Of a DNA stretch of 64,000 nucleotides, positions 45,073 through 54,646 are shown piece by piece. Below the pieces are notes generated by a model. It had not been told where the DNA came from. It saw only the letters and a program-made list of their open reading frames with translations, and did not search any database. Position 1 is the first letter of the stretch. Each line of letters opens with the position of its first letter. The position numbers and the translations under genes are program-made. Origin of the DNA: Vulcanimicrobium sp035943995 (GTDB lineage: Bacteria; Vulcanimicrobiota; Vulcanimicrobiia; Vulcanimicrobiales; Vulcanimicrobiaceae); contig DASZBS010000130.1 in NCBI GenBank assembly GCA_035943995.1, positions 1-64,000 on the forward strand, in the 5' to 3' direction.

Positions 45073-47818
45073 CGCTGACCCCGTTCGCGAAGCGTTCGAC
45101 CACCTCGCGCAGCGCGGCGAGCTGCACCGGCTTGGCGAGGTAATCGTCCATGCCCGCGGCCAGGCACGCCTGGCGGTCGCCTTCCAGCGTGTTCGCGGTC
45201 ATCGCGATGATCGGCACGTGCCCACCGCGCAGCGCTTCGCCGCGGCGAATCTCGCGCGTCGCCTCGAAGCCGTCGACCTCGGGCATTTGGCAATCCATCA
45301 GCACGAGATCGTAGGTGCCGTGCGCGACGGCGTCGATCGCTTCGCGTCCATCCGTCACGGCGTCGGCACGAAAGCCGAGCTTCTTGAGCTGCTGCAGCGC
45401 GAGGCGGCGGTTCACCGCGTTGTCCTCGGCGACGAGCACCAGCACGCGGTCCGCGCTGCGGCTCAGCACGGCCTCGGGCGCCGCCGGCACAGACGGTACC
45501 GCCGGGCCGTAGAGCGCGGCGACCAGCGTGTCGTGCAGCGTGTTCTGGCGGATCGGCTTGCGCACCACGGAGACGAAGCCGTGGGCGCGCGCGTCTTGCG
45601 CGTTCACCGCCTCCTCGCCGCCGGTCAGAAGCACGATCGGCACGGTCTCGCAGCCGGCGAGCGCGTGCAGCCGCGCGGCGAAACCGAACGCGTCGCCGCT
45701 CGCGCGCCGGTCGGCGACCACGACCTCGAACGGCGCGTGCCGTTCGGCCGCGGCCCGCGCGAGCTCGAGCGCGTGCGCGGCGTTGCCGGTGCTCGACGCG
45801 CTCGCGCCCCAGGCCAGCAGATACTGATCAACGACTTGGCGCGCCACCACTTCGCCGTCGACGACGAGCACGCGCGCGCCGCGCAGCGTCTCGCCGCGGT
45901 CCACCTCGGCGGCGGCGAGCACGCGCGTGAACGGCACGGTGAACCAGAACGTCGAGCCACGCCCGGGGCTGCTGTCGAAGCCGATCTTGCCGCCCATGAG
46001 CTCCACGAGCCGGCGCGAGATCGACAGGCCGAGCCCCGTTCCGCCGAACCGGCGGCGCGTCGACTGATCGGCTTGCCGGAACGGCTCGAACAGCTGCTCT
46101 GCCGCGTCCTGCGCGATCCCGGGGCCCGTGTCGGTGACAGAGAAGCGCAGGTCGAGCGCGTCCGCGCCGTCGACGCGGTCGACGATCGCGCGCACGGTGA
46201 CGCTGCCCGACGCGGTGAACTTCACCGCGTTGCCGAGCAAGTTCAACAGCACTTGACGCAGCCGGTCCGCATCGCCGACCACGCGCAGCGGCACGTCGGG
46301 CGCGACGTAGGTCGACAGCGACAAGCCTTTCTTGCGCGCGGCCGCGGCGAGGATGTCGGTCGCGTTCTCGACCGCGACCACCGGCGAGAACGGCGCGCTT
46401 TCGAGCTGCATCCGGCCCGCTTCGATCTTCGAGAAGTCGAGGATGTCGTTCACGATCGCGAGCAGCGACTCGGCCGAGTCGCGCACCGTCGTCGCGTACT
46501 CGCGCGCTTCGTCGGACAGCGGGGTCTGCAGCAACAGCTCGGACATCCCGACGACGGCGTTGATCGGCGTGCGGATCTCGTGGCTCATCGTCGCGAGGAA
46601 CTGCGACTTCACGTCGGCTGCTTCGATCGCGCGATCGTGCGCGGCGCGAATCGCTTCTTCGGCGACCTTGCGCTGGGTGATGTCCCGCAAGATGATGATG
46701 GTCTCGCCGGACGCATGCGTCACGTCTCGGCCGCGCGCGAACTCCACCGGGAACAAACCGCCGCGCGCGTTGCGGCCGGTCGTCTCGACCACCGTCGCCT
46801 GCGGCGCGTCGGCGATGCCGGCGTACTCCGGCAGGATGCGCGACACCGGCGTGCCGGTGAGGTCGTCGGCGACGAAGCCGAACAGCGACGCGGCCGCGGG
46901 GTTGACCGACGCGACGCTGCCGCGCGCGTCGATCGCGATCAGCGCGTCGGTGACGCCGTTGACGATGCCGCGCAAGCGGCGCTCGTTCGTCGCGAGCACG
47001 TGCGACAGGCGGTTGGTCTCCGCCAGCAGCGCGACGACCAGGAACGTCGTCGCAACCAGGACGTCGATCCGCGAGAGATACCAGCCGACGCTGTAGCGCG
47101 AGCCGCCCAGCGCGTTGAGCAGTGACTCGATGAGCAACGCCGCGGCCGGCACGGTGAGCCATACGTCGACGACCGTGCGCCCGGAGCGGCGCTGCAGCAT
47201 GACGAGCGCCGTGCCGGCGAGCACGACGACGGCGCCGAGCGCGAGATAGATTCCGGTGAGATACTGGCCGTCCTTGGAGAGCGGCGGAAGCATGCCCGCG
47301 AAGCCGAACACGAGCTGGATCGCCGCATAGGCTGCGACGACCGTGGCGGCGACCGCGACGGTGGTGCGGCGCGAGCCGACGCGCCGCGCGCCGTCGTGCG
47401 GGCTGAGCAGCGCGTACGCGGCGAACGCGCCCGGCAGCGCGGTGTGCCAGACGATCCACAGATACGTCGACGTGTTCGCGAGCGCGCCGAACATCGGCGC
47501 GATCCCGCTGCCCGGAAACGTGAGGATGTACGGGACGAAGACGATCGCGCTGAACAGCGTTCCGCAAGCGAGCGCGAGCAGCGAGCGCCGGCGCGCGAGC
47601 GCGTACTGCCCGAACAGGATCGTCGCCGTGATCGCCAGCCCCATCAGGACCGCGCCGCCGTAGAGCGTGACGAAGCCCGGGAACGTCCCGATGACGACCC
47701 GCGCGAAGGGGGTTGCGGCCAGTGCGATCGCACCGAGCGATGCGATCGCGACGAGGGCCGCGCGACGCTGTTGCGGTGAAGCCGGCAGCGTCGCGAGATC
47801 GAGAGCCGGAGAATTCAC
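45062..47818 (-). CDS. Hybrid sensor histidine kinase with two receiver domains
   Basis: 918 residues. Seven or eight membrane segments (about 20-265) form a MASE4-like sensor. Then a PAS domain (285-385), HisKA with His413 in MSHEIRTPINAV, and HATPase with NAVKF and GTGLGLS (530-630). Receiver 1 (648-770) is atypical: VVDGE at the acidic pocket and VADRR (Asp703) at the acceptor. Receiver 2 (790-915) is canonical with Asp842 in LMDCQMPEVDG. It likely starts a phosphorelay with the next two genes. Confidence 0.93.
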   Translation of the reverse strand: MNSPALDLATLPASPQQRRAALVAIASLGAIALAATPFARVVIGTFPGFVTLYGGAVLMGLAITATILFGQYALARRRSLLALACGTLFSAIVFVPYILTFPGSGIAPMFGALANTSTYLWIVWHTALPGAFAAYALLSPHDGARRVGSRRTTVAVAATVVAAYAAIQLVFGFAGMLPPLSKDGQYLTGIYLALGAVVVLAGTALVMLQRRSGRTVVDVWLTVPAAALLIESLLNALGGSRYSVGWYLSRIDVLVATTFLVVALLAETNRLSHVLATNERRLRGIVNGVTDALIAIDARGSVASVNPAAASLFGFVADDLTGTPVSRILPEYAGIADAPQATVVETTGRNARGGLFPVEFARGRDVTHASGETIIILRDITQRKVAEEAIRAAHDRAIEAADVKSQFLATMSHEIRTPINAVVGMSELLLQTPLSDEAREYATTVRDSAESLLAIVNDILDFSKIEAGRMQLESAPFSPVVAVENATDILAAAARKKGLSLSTYVAPDVPLRVVGDADRLRQVLLNLLGNAVKFTASGSVTVRAIVDRVDGADALDLRFSVTDTGPGIAQDAAEQLFEPFRQADQSTRRRFGGTGLGLSISRRLVELMGGKIGFDSSPGRGSTFWFTVPFTRVLAAAEVDRGETLRGARVLVVDGEVVARQVVDQYLLAWGASASSTGNAAHALELARAAAERHAPFEVVVADRRASGDAFGFAARLHALAGCETVPIVLLTGGEEAVNAQDARAHGFVSVVRKPIRQNTLHDTLVAALYGPAVPSVPAAPEAVLSRSADRVLVLVAEDNAVNRRLALQQLKKLGFRADAVTDGREAIDAVAHGTYDLVLMDCQMPEVDGFEATREIRRGEALRGGHVPIIAMTANTLEGDRQACLAAGMDDYLAKPVQLAALREVVERFANGVSVAG

Positions 47819-47892
47819 GCTCCCAAAGGCTTCTCGCCCGAGCGCGGAGCGCCCGTTGCGCGCAGCACGCCGCGGGCTAAGATTGCGTAACT

Positions 47893-48954
47893 TTACGTGC
47901 GCTCGACGAACATCGCGTCCCCGAATGAAAAGAAACGGTATTGCCGATCGATCGCGGCCGCGTATGCGCGGCGCACGCGGCCGTATCCGGCAAACGCGCT
48001 GACCAGAAGCAGCAGCGTCGAGCGCGGCAAGTGAAAGTTCGTCAGGAGCGCGTCGACGACGCGAAACGTGAAGCCCGGGGTGACGAACAGATCGGTCTCG
48101 CCTTCACCGGCGGGCAAGCCGCCGCGTTGCAGCGCGGCGCCCTCGAGCGCACGCAGCACCGTGGTGCCGGCCGCGATCACGCGCCGGCCCTCGCGCTTCG
48201 CGGCCGCGATCGCCTCGGCGGTGTCGCCCGGGATCGCGTAGCGCTCCGCGTGCATCACGTGCTCGTCGACCGACGCGCCGGTCATCGGGCGAAACGTGCC
48301 GATACCGACGTCGAGCACGAGCGGCGCGACGACGACGCCGCGCGCGCGAATCGCGGCGAGCACCTCGTGCGTGAAGTGCAGCGACGCCGTCGGCGCGGCG
48401 ACGCTGCCGGGGACGCGCGCGAATACCGTCTGATAGCGCTCCGCGCGCGCGGCATCGCCGGGCCCTACGTACGGCGGCAGCGGGAGCTCGCCGTGCGCTT
48501 CGAGCAGCGCGGCGACGTCGACGCCGTCGTCGAAGCGCACGACGCGCGGACCGTCCCGGAGCACCTCGACGACGGTCGCGCCGGCGCCGCCGGCGTGCAG
48601 CCGTGCGCCGGTGCGCAGCTTGCGGCCGGGACGCACCAGCGCGAGCCACTCGCGCGCCGACGGGTCGAACGCCGCGTGCGCGCGCGGCCGCAGCAGCAGC
48701 AGCTCCGCGTCGCCGCCGCCCTCGCGCGTCACGCGCAGGCGCGCGCGCACGACGCGGGTCTCGTTGATCGCGAGCACGTCACCTGCGCGCAGCAGCGACG
48801 GGAAGTCCGCGAACGAGCGGTGCTCGAGCGCATCGCCGGGGCCGACGACCAGCAGCCGCGCCGCGTCGCGCCGCGCGGCCGGCTCGCGCGCGATCAGCGC
48901 GTCGGGGATGTCGTAGTCGTACGCCGCGGTCGCGCGCGGGTCGTCCGCGTTCAG
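47893..48954 (-). CDS. queA: S-adenosylmethionine:tRNA ribosyltransferase-isomerase (QueA)
   Basis: 353 residues if translation starts at CTG 48954, which overlaps the PilZ stop (CTGA). The conserved N-terminus (YDYDIPDALIAREPAARRDA, then LLVVGP) lies before the first ATG/GTG/TTG, which is GTG 48777 and would remove 59 residues. Later motifs NETRVVRAR, GTFRPM and TNFHLPRSTLLLLVSAFAG are typical. Makes epoxyqueuosine in tRNA. Confidence 0.93.
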   Translation of the reverse strand: MNADDPRATAAYDYDIPDALIAREPAARRDAARLLVVGPGDALEHRSFADFPSLLRAGDVLAINETRVVRARLRVTREGGGDAELLLLRPRAHAAFDPSAREWLALVRPGRKLRTGARLHAGGAGATVVEVLRDGPRVVRFDDGVDVAALLEAHGELPLPPYVGPGDAARAERYQTVFARVPGSVAAPTASLHFTHEVLAAIRARGVVVAPLVLDVGIGTFRPMTGASVDEHVMHAERYAIPGDTAEAIAAAKREGRRVIAAGTTVLRALEGAALQRGGLPAGEGETDLFVTPGFTFRVVDALLTNFHLPRSTLLLLVSAFAGYGRVRRAYAAAIDRQYRFFSFGDAMFVERT

Positions 48955-49298
48955 CTCGTCGGGATTCGTTGGCGTTCGATCTCCAGAAACGACTGCAGCG
49001 TGCGGCTGTCTTCATCGGACAGGTCCACGAAGTGGACGCCGCACTGAAACGTGTCGCGCTCCTGCGAGCGCACCCAGCGCACCTCGCCGCGCAGCACGAA
49101 GAACGGCGCGCGTTTGAACGTGAACGTATAGCGCGTGCCTTTGGGCAGATATTGGTCGGAGATCACGCGCATGCCCGTCGCGCTGATGTCGGCGATCGCG
49201 GCGCGGAACAGCATGAACGACAGCTTGTCCTCGACGACGACGTCGATGAACTTGCGCAGGCGGACGGCGCCGTCGGCGCCGTGTTCGTCGTCAGCCAC
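48951..49298 (-). CDS. PilZ-domain protein
   Basis: 115 residues. A near-complete PilZ domain: RLRKFIDVVVEDKLSF, then ADISATGMRVISDQYLPKGT and RGEVRWVRSQERDTFQCGVHF. The D/N-x-S-x-x-G motif is DISATG; the upstream RxxxR is less clear. It probably senses c-di-GMP. Placed between SpoIID and queA genes and coupled to both by overlaps. Confidence 0.88.
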   Translation of the reverse strand: MADDEHGADGAVRLRKFIDVVVEDKLSFMLFRAAIADISATGMRVISDQYLPKGTRYTFTFKRAPFFVLRGEVRWVRSQERDTFQCGVHFVDLSDEDSRTLQSFLEIERQRIPTS

Positions 49299-50289
49299 TG
49301 CTCACCGTGGTTCCGGGGAAGTAGAACGCGAGGATGTCGGCCGCCGGCGCACCAGACGCCGCGAAGAATTTCGCACCCCATTGGCAGAGCCCCACCCCGT
49401 GGCCACGCCCCGAGCCTTCGATGAGCAGTCGCGGCGCGGCCTGCGCCGGATCGATACGCACGGACCGCAGCCACAAGCTGCGCACGACGTCGTAGCCGAG
49501 CGCGCGCCGGAAATCGGCGACCGGCACGCTGACCGTCGTCGTCCCCATCAGCGCGACGCTGCGCGGGCGCCCGGTGGCGTCGGGATCGCTCAACGCGGTG
49601 CCGGTGAGCGTGCCGCCGGTGCGCGCGCCGAACGCCGCGACCGCACGGTCGAGCGGCACGGCGCGTTCCCAGCGGTACTCCGGCGCTTGCAGGCAGTACG
49701 GGTCGACGACGCCGCGCAGATACGGTAGCGGCGCGCCGTTCCACACCGCCGCGACGTCGGCGGTGTGACCGCCGCAACACGACGAGTAGAACACCGACGC
49801 CGGGCCGCCGCCAAAACGCAGCGTCTTGCCGCGCGACGCCTGGATCGCTGCCGTCGCGGCGGGATGCTCCGCCTCGACGCCGCCCCAGCGCTGGTCGGAC
49901 TCGTTCGCCTGCACGTCGTACGGCCGCGACAGGGAGCGGCGCGCGAGCGCGAACGTGCGCGCGACGATCGCTTGCGCTTCGAGCGCCGCGGCGGGCCACG
50001 ACGGCGGCGACTCCAGCGGCACGACGCCTTGCAGGTACGCGTCGACGTCGATCGTCGTGACGAGCATGAACTTGCCGTCGCCCGTGCCGACCGTCGACGG
50101 CGCGCCGCGCCAGCGCTTGCCGCCGAACGCGAACGTCCCGTCCGCCGCGACGTGCGGTATCTCGCCGCGCGTGTCGTTCGCGACGAGCACGCGAATCTGC
50201 GGTGACAGCGGATCCCACACGTCGAGCCCGCCGGTGCCGATCGCGGTGGCGGCACCGAACAGCTTCAGGAACGCAGCGCGCGCGATCAC
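49291..50289 (-). CDS. SpoIID/LytB-domain protein
   Basis: 332 residues. N-terminal hydrophobic stretch, then the SpoIID domain with PLESPPSWPAAALEAQAIVART (Glu catalytic candidate), SSCCGGHTADVAAVWNG and GRGHGVGLCQWGA. SpoIID is a lytic transglycosylase acting on denuded glycan in spore formers; in other bacteria relatives act on the cell wall. No spore genes are nearby. Overlaps ruvB by four bases. Confidence 0.9.
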   Translation of the reverse strand: MIARAAFLKLFGAATAIGTGGLDVWDPLSPQIRVLVANDTRGEIPHVAADGTFAFGGKRWRGAPSTVGTGDGKFMLVTTIDVDAYLQGVVPLESPPSWPAAALEAQAIVARTFALARRSLSRPYDVQANESDQRWGGVEAEHPAATAAIQASRGKTLRFGGGPASVFYSSCCGGHTADVAAVWNGAPLPYLRGVVDPYCLQAPEYRWERAVPLDRAVAAFGARTGGTLTGTALSDPDATGRPRSVALMGTTTVSVPVADFRRALGYDVVRSLWLRSVRIDPAQAAPRLLIEGSGRGHGVGLCQWGAKFFAASGAPAADILAFYFPGTTVSSG

Positions 50290-51371
50290 AGCAGGCGCTG
50301 CTGCGCGCCCTCTCGCGCGCGCAGGCCCAGATGCGCGAGCGCGGCCGGCGTCGTCTTGCGGCCTTGCGCCGTGCGTTGCACGAAGCCGATCTTGAGCAGG
50401 TACGGTTCGACGACGTCCTCGAGCGTTTCCACGTCCTCGGTCAACGTCGCCGCAATCGCGTTGATCCCCACCGGACCGCCGCCGTACTGGTTCGCGATCG
50501 TGTCGAGGTAGGCACGGTCGAGCCGGTCGAGGCCGCGCGCGTCGACGCCTTCGCGGCGCAGCGCTTCGTCGGCGACCTCGGCGGTGATGACGCCGTCGGC
50601 GCGCACCTCGGCGAAGTCGCGCACGCGCCGCAGCAGACGGTTCGCGACGCGCGGCGTGCCGCGGCTGCGCTCGGCGATGGTGCGCGCGCCCGCGGCGTCC
50701 ATCGCGATGTCGAGCACGCGCGCGCTGCGCTCGGCGATGCGCTGCAGCTCGGCCGGCTCGTAGTACGCGAGGTGGTGCACGATGCCGAACCGGTCGCGCA
50801 GCGGCGCCGACAGCATCCCCGCGCGCGTCGTCGCGCCGACGAGCGTGAAGCGCTTGAGCGGGAGCTTGAGCGTCTTCGCGTACGCGCCGCGGTCGACGAC
50901 GAAGTCGATCTGGAAGTCCTCCATCGCGGGATAGAGGTATTCTTCCACCACGGTGCCGAGCCGGTGGATCTCGTCGACGAACAGCACGTCGCCGCGTTCG
51001 AGCCGGGTGAGGATGCCGACGAGATCTTTCGGCTTCTCGAGCGTCGGGCCCGACGTCGGGTGCATCGTGCCGCCGGTCGCGCGCGCGATCAAGTTCGCGA
51101 GCGTGGTCTTGCCCAGCCCCGGCGGCCCGGAGAACAACACGTGCTCGAGCGGCTCGCCGCGCCGCGCGGCGGCGTCGATCGCGATGCGCAAGTTGTCGAC
51201 GACCTGCTCCTGGCCGACGTAGTCCTCGAACGACCGCGGCCGCAGCGTCGCACCGTACACCTCGTCTTCGAGCGAAGCATCGGTCCCGACGATGCGCGCT
51301 TCTGCCTCTGCTTCCGCGTTCGCCGGGACGTCGTCCCCTGCGACGATCTTCTTGCGCACCGAATCGCTCAC
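50286..51371 (-). CDS. ruvB: Holliday junction helicase RuvB
   Basis: 361 residues, GTG start. Walker A GPPGLGKTTLA, Walker B DEIHRL, sensor and arginine-finger regions (TTRAGMLSAPLRDRFG) and the C-terminal winged helix. RuvB hexamers drive branch migration with RuvA. Overlaps ruvA by four bases. Confidence 0.97.
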   Translation of the reverse strand: MSDSVRKKIVAGDDVPANAEAEAEARIVGTDASLEDEVYGATLRPRSFEDYVGQEQVVDNLRIAIDAAARRGEPLEHVLFSGPPGLGKTTLANLIARATGGTMHPTSGPTLEKPKDLVGILTRLERGDVLFVDEIHRLGTVVEEYLYPAMEDFQIDFVVDRGAYAKTLKLPLKRFTLVGATTRAGMLSAPLRDRFGIVHHLAYYEPAELQRIAERSARVLDIAMDAAGARTIAERSRGTPRVANRLLRRVRDFAEVRADGVITAEVADEALRREGVDARGLDRLDRAYLDTIANQYGGGPVGINAIAATLTEDVETLEDVVEPYLLKIGFVQRTAQGRKTTPAALAHLGLRAREGAQQRLL

Positions 51372-52000
51372 GCCGGCGTCCCCGTCGCGTTGCGCTGGCG
51401 GTAGATCTCCGCGAGCAGCGCTTCGGCGTCGTCGATCCGAGGCGCGCGTTCTAAGGTTTCGGCGATCATCGCTTCGGCTTCGGTGCGCTTGTACGCGAGC
51501 TGCAGCAGCACGGTGAGCGCTTCGCTCGCGAACTCCGGCATCGGCGGCTTGTCGGGCACCTCGCGCCGCGGCGCGTCTTGGATGAGCAAGAAGCGCGCGA
51601 CCTTGCCTTGCAGCTTGGCTACGATGTCGCGCGCCTTCTGCTGACCGATGCCCGGCAGCGTTTTGAGGAACGCGTGGTCGCCTTCGTCGATCGCGCGCGC
51701 GATGCGCGCCATCGGCGCGGAGAACGCGCGCGCCGCGGACTTCGGCCCGATCGACGCGACCGACAGCAACGCCTCGAAGAACTCGCGCTCGATCCCGTTG
51801 GTGAAGCCGAAGAACGTGAAGCGGCCGGCGTTGCCGTCGAGCGCGAAGTGCGCGTAGATCTCCAGCGTGACCGGGCCGGAGTCGCCGACCTTTGCCGCGA
51901 CGCTGGGCGGCAGCACGACGTCGTACGCGAGCCCGCCGGCGTCGACGCGCACGACCTCGCCCGTGCGTTCGAGCACGGTGCCTTCGATGCGTGAGAACAC
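51368..52000 (-). CDS. ruvA: Holliday junction protein RuvA
   Basis: 210 residues from GTG 52000, giving the family-typical opening x-FSRIEGTVLE. OB domain (1-65), helix-hairpin-helix pairs (LLSVASIGPKSAARAFS, LKTLPGIGQQKARDIV) and a flexible C-terminal domain. Binds four-way junctions. The C-terminus overlaps ruvB. Confidence 0.95.
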   Translation of the reverse strand: MFSRIEGTVLERTGEVVRVDAGGLAYDVVLPPSVAAKVGDSGPVTLEIYAHFALDGNAGRFTFFGFTNGIEREFFEALLSVASIGPKSAARAFSAPMARIARAIDEGDHAFLKTLPGIGQQKARDIVAKLQGKVARFLLIQDAPRREVPDKPPMPEFASEALTVLLQLAYKRTEAEAMIAETLERAPRIDDAEALLAEIYRQRNATGTPA

Positions 52001-52002
52001 GG

Positions 52003-52554
52003 TCAGGCGAGCCGGGTGGCGCGGGAGCGGCGCTGGGGCATCACCACGCCGAGTTCGGCGAAGCGGTCCCGTTGTGCTTCCACGTTCGCGAAGGCGATCG
52101 CCAGCGCGAGCGCGTCGGACACGTCGTCGGGCTGGGGCGGCGCGGCCAGGCCGAGCAGCTGGACCACCATGCCCTTCACCTGGGCCTTCGTCGCCGAGCC
52201 GCTGCCGGCGATCGCGCGCTTCACCGCGCTGTGCGCGAGGTCGTGCACGCCGACGCCGTGCGCGCCGGCGGCGAGCGCGAGCACGCCGCGCGCGTGACCC
52301 ATCAGCACGGCGGTGCGCGGGTGGTCGTACGCCGTCCACAGCTCTTCGACCACCATGCAGTCGGGCCGCGTCGCGCGCAGCACCTCGACCATCCCGTCGT
52401 GGAGCTGCACCAGCCGCTGTTCGAGCGCAGCATGCGGGTCGGGCTGCAGGACGCCGCCTTCGATCAGGCGGAGCGCGCCGTCGCGCACCTCGACGACGCC
52501 GTAGCCCGTCGTGCGCAACCCGGGATCGACGCCGAGGATTCGCCGCGCGCCCAC
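52003..52554 (-). CDS. ruvC: Holliday junction resolvase RuvC
   Basis: 183 residues, GTG start. GVDPGLRTTGYGVV holds the first catalytic Asp, VVEEL the Glu pair and QPDDVSDALALAIA the last acids. Cuts junctions to resolve recombination. Followed by ruvA and ruvB, the full RuvCAB set. Confidence 0.96.
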   Translation of the reverse strand: MGARRILGVDPGLRTTGYGVVEVRDGALRLIEGGVLQPDPHAALEQRLVQLHDGMVEVLRATRPDCMVVEELWTAYDHPRTAVLMGHARGVLALAAGAHGVGVHDLAHSAVKRAIAGSGSATKAQVKGMVVQLLGLAAPPQPDDVSDALALAIAFANVEAQRDRFAELGVVMPQRRSRATRLA

Positions 52555-52555
52555 G

Positions 52556-54637
52556 CTAGCCGCCGGAGCGCATGACGTGCAGCACCACCGACTCCCCCGG
52601 CTTGAGCGTGCTGTTCGCCTCCGGCTCCGTGCTCACGACCTGACCGTCTTGCAGCGAGCTCTCCTGCGTGTACGCGATGTTGCCGACCTGGTAGCCGCTC
52701 GCGATGAGCTTGCTCTTCGCTTCCTCGAGCGTCATGCCGGTGACGTCGGGGACGCTGCCCGAAACGCTCCAGTAGATCGTCACGGTCGCGCCCTTCTTCA
52801 CCTTGGCGCCGGGGTCGGGTTTCTGCAGCGAGATCTTGCCCGTCGGATTCGCCGCGTCGACCGTGTACGACATCGCCGGCGTGAGGCCGGCCGCGCGCAA
52901 TGCCGCTTGCGCCGCGTCGGGATCGTTGCCGACGACGTTCGGCACCGCGATCGTGGACGGTCCGGTGCTGACGATGACGTTCACCGTGGAGTTCGGCGCG
53001 GCGCTGGACGACGGCTGCGGATCTTGCGACGCCACCACGTCTTTGGGGATCGTGTCGCTCTCGGTCTGCTGCGCGACGTTGAGCGTCAAGCCGAGGGCCG
53101 CCAGCGTCTTGCGCGCCGCCGTGGACGTCATGCCGACGAGGTCGGGCACGAAGATCGGCTTGACGCCCTTGGACACGGTGAGCGCCACGACCGAGTTCTG
53201 GCGCACGGACGTGCCCGGCGGCGGGTTCACGTCGATCAACTGCTTCGCGGGAACGCTGCTCGAGAACGCTTCGACCACTTTGTACTTCAGCTTGTTGCTG
53301 GTGAGCGAGCGCACCGCGTCATCGACGTTGTAGTCTTTGATGTCGGGGACCGCCACACGCGGTAACCCGCCCGAGATGACGAGCGTGACGACGTCGTTCT
53401 TGCTCACCGGCGTGCCGGCCGGCGGATCCTGGCGGATCACGCGGTCGACGGGCACCGTCGAGTTGTCTTCGTTGGCGATCTTCGATACCAGACCCAGCTC
53501 CAGCAGCCGCTTCTGCGCGGTGCTCGCCATCATGCCTTGCAGCTTCGGCAACGCGATCTGCTGCGCCGCACCGGGCCCGCCGCGCAAGGCGAAGTAGCCG
53601 ATGAGGATCGCCGCAGCCAGCAGCGCCGGGAACAGCAGCCAGCGCAGATCCCGGCGCGGCTCGACGTAGTCCGTCTCGAACGTCTCGACGACGGCCGGCT
53701 CGGTGCGATCCGGCGCCACCGACCGGCGCGGCGGCGGCGTGACGGTGGGGATGCGCGTCGTCGGCGCGTCGCCGAGCGCACCGTCGAGCGGCTGCGTGAC
53801 GTTGGGGCGCTCGCGCGCTTCGCGCAGCGCGCTCGCCAGCTCGGTCGCGGACGCGAAGCGCTCGCGCGGGTCTTTGCGCAGCAAGCGCGCGACGATCGAA
53901 GCGACCGCCGGGCTCACGTTGTTCGCTTTGGGGTCGATCGCCGGCGCGTCGGCGGAGACGTGCTTGAGCGCGACCGCGACCGCGTTGTCGCCGGTGAACG
54001 GCAGCGCGCCGGTGAGCATCTGGTAGAGCACGACGCCGACGGAATAGAGATCGCTGCGCTCGTCGATGTCGTGCCCTTGCGCCTGCTCGGGCGAGATGTA
54101 CGCGACGCTGCCCATCACCATCCCCGGCTGCGTCACGCCGAGCGTGTGCTCCGAGACGGCGCGCGCGATGCCGAAGTCGCTCAGCTTGACGACGTCGTCC
54201 TTGGTGACGAGAATGTTCGCCGGCTTGACGTCGCGGTGCAGCAGCCCCTGGCGGTGCGCGTACGCTAGGCCGCTCGCGATCTGGATCGCGTAGTCGAGGG
54301 CGACGGGCTCCGGCAGCACGCGCTCCTGGCGCATCAAGTCGCCCAGCGTCGCGCCGTCGACGAGCTCCATGACGATGTAGTACGAGTGGTCCTCGCTCCC
54401 GAAGTCGTACACGTTGACGATGTTCGGGTGCGACAGCTTCGCGGCCGACTGCGCTTCGTACGAGAAGCGCTTGACGAAATCGTCGTCGCTCGCGTACTGC
54501 TCGCGCAGCACCTTGATCGCGACGCGCCGCCGCAGCAGCGTATCCGTGCCGACGTACACGTTCGCCATCCCCCCGTTCCCGAGGGTGCCGTCAACGCGGT
54601 ACCGGTTGTTAAAAGTTTTCTCGGTGGGCGGGTTCAC
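52556..54637 (-). CDS. PASTA-domain serine/threonine kinase (PknB/Stk type)
   Basis: 693 residues. Kinase domain 1-275 with Gly loop LGNGGMANVYVG, Lys42, HRD 134-136 (HRDVKPAN) and DFG 154-156. A juxtamembrane linker, one membrane segment (LLFPALLAAAILIGYFAL) near residue 340, then five PASTA repeats that bind muropeptides or lipid II. Controls cell-wall synthesis and division in Gram-positives. Follows the penicillin-binding-protein gene by nine bases. Confidence 0.97.
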   Translation of the reverse strand: MNPPTEKTFNNRYRVDGTLGNGGMANVYVGTDTLLRRRVAIKVLREQYASDDDFVKRFSYEAQSAAKLSHPNIVNVYDFGSEDHSYYIVMELVDGATLGDLMRQERVLPEPVALDYAIQIASGLAYAHRQGLLHRDVKPANILVTKDDVVKLSDFGIARAVSEHTLGVTQPGMVMGSVAYISPEQAQGHDIDERSDLYSVGVVLYQMLTGALPFTGDNAVAVALKHVSADAPAIDPKANNVSPAVASIVARLLRKDPRERFASATELASALREARERPNVTQPLDGALGDAPTTRIPTVTPPPRRSVAPDRTEPAVVETFETDYVEPRRDLRWLLFPALLAAAILIGYFALRGGPGAAQQIALPKLQGMMASTAQKRLLELGLVSKIANEDNSTVPVDRVIRQDPPAGTPVSKNDVVTLVISGGLPRVAVPDIKDYNVDDAVRSLTSNKLKYKVVEAFSSSVPAKQLIDVNPPPGTSVRQNSVVALTVSKGVKPIFVPDLVGMTSTAARKTLAALGLTLNVAQQTESDTIPKDVVASQDPQPSSSAAPNSTVNVIVSTGPSTIAVPNVVGNDPDAAQAALRAAGLTPAMSYTVDAANPTGKISLQKPDPGAKVKKGATVTIYWSVSGSVPDVTGMTLEEAKSKLIASGYQVGNIAYTQESSLQDGQVVSTEPEANSTLKPGESVVLHVMRSGG

Positions 54638-54646
54638 GGTCGCCGC

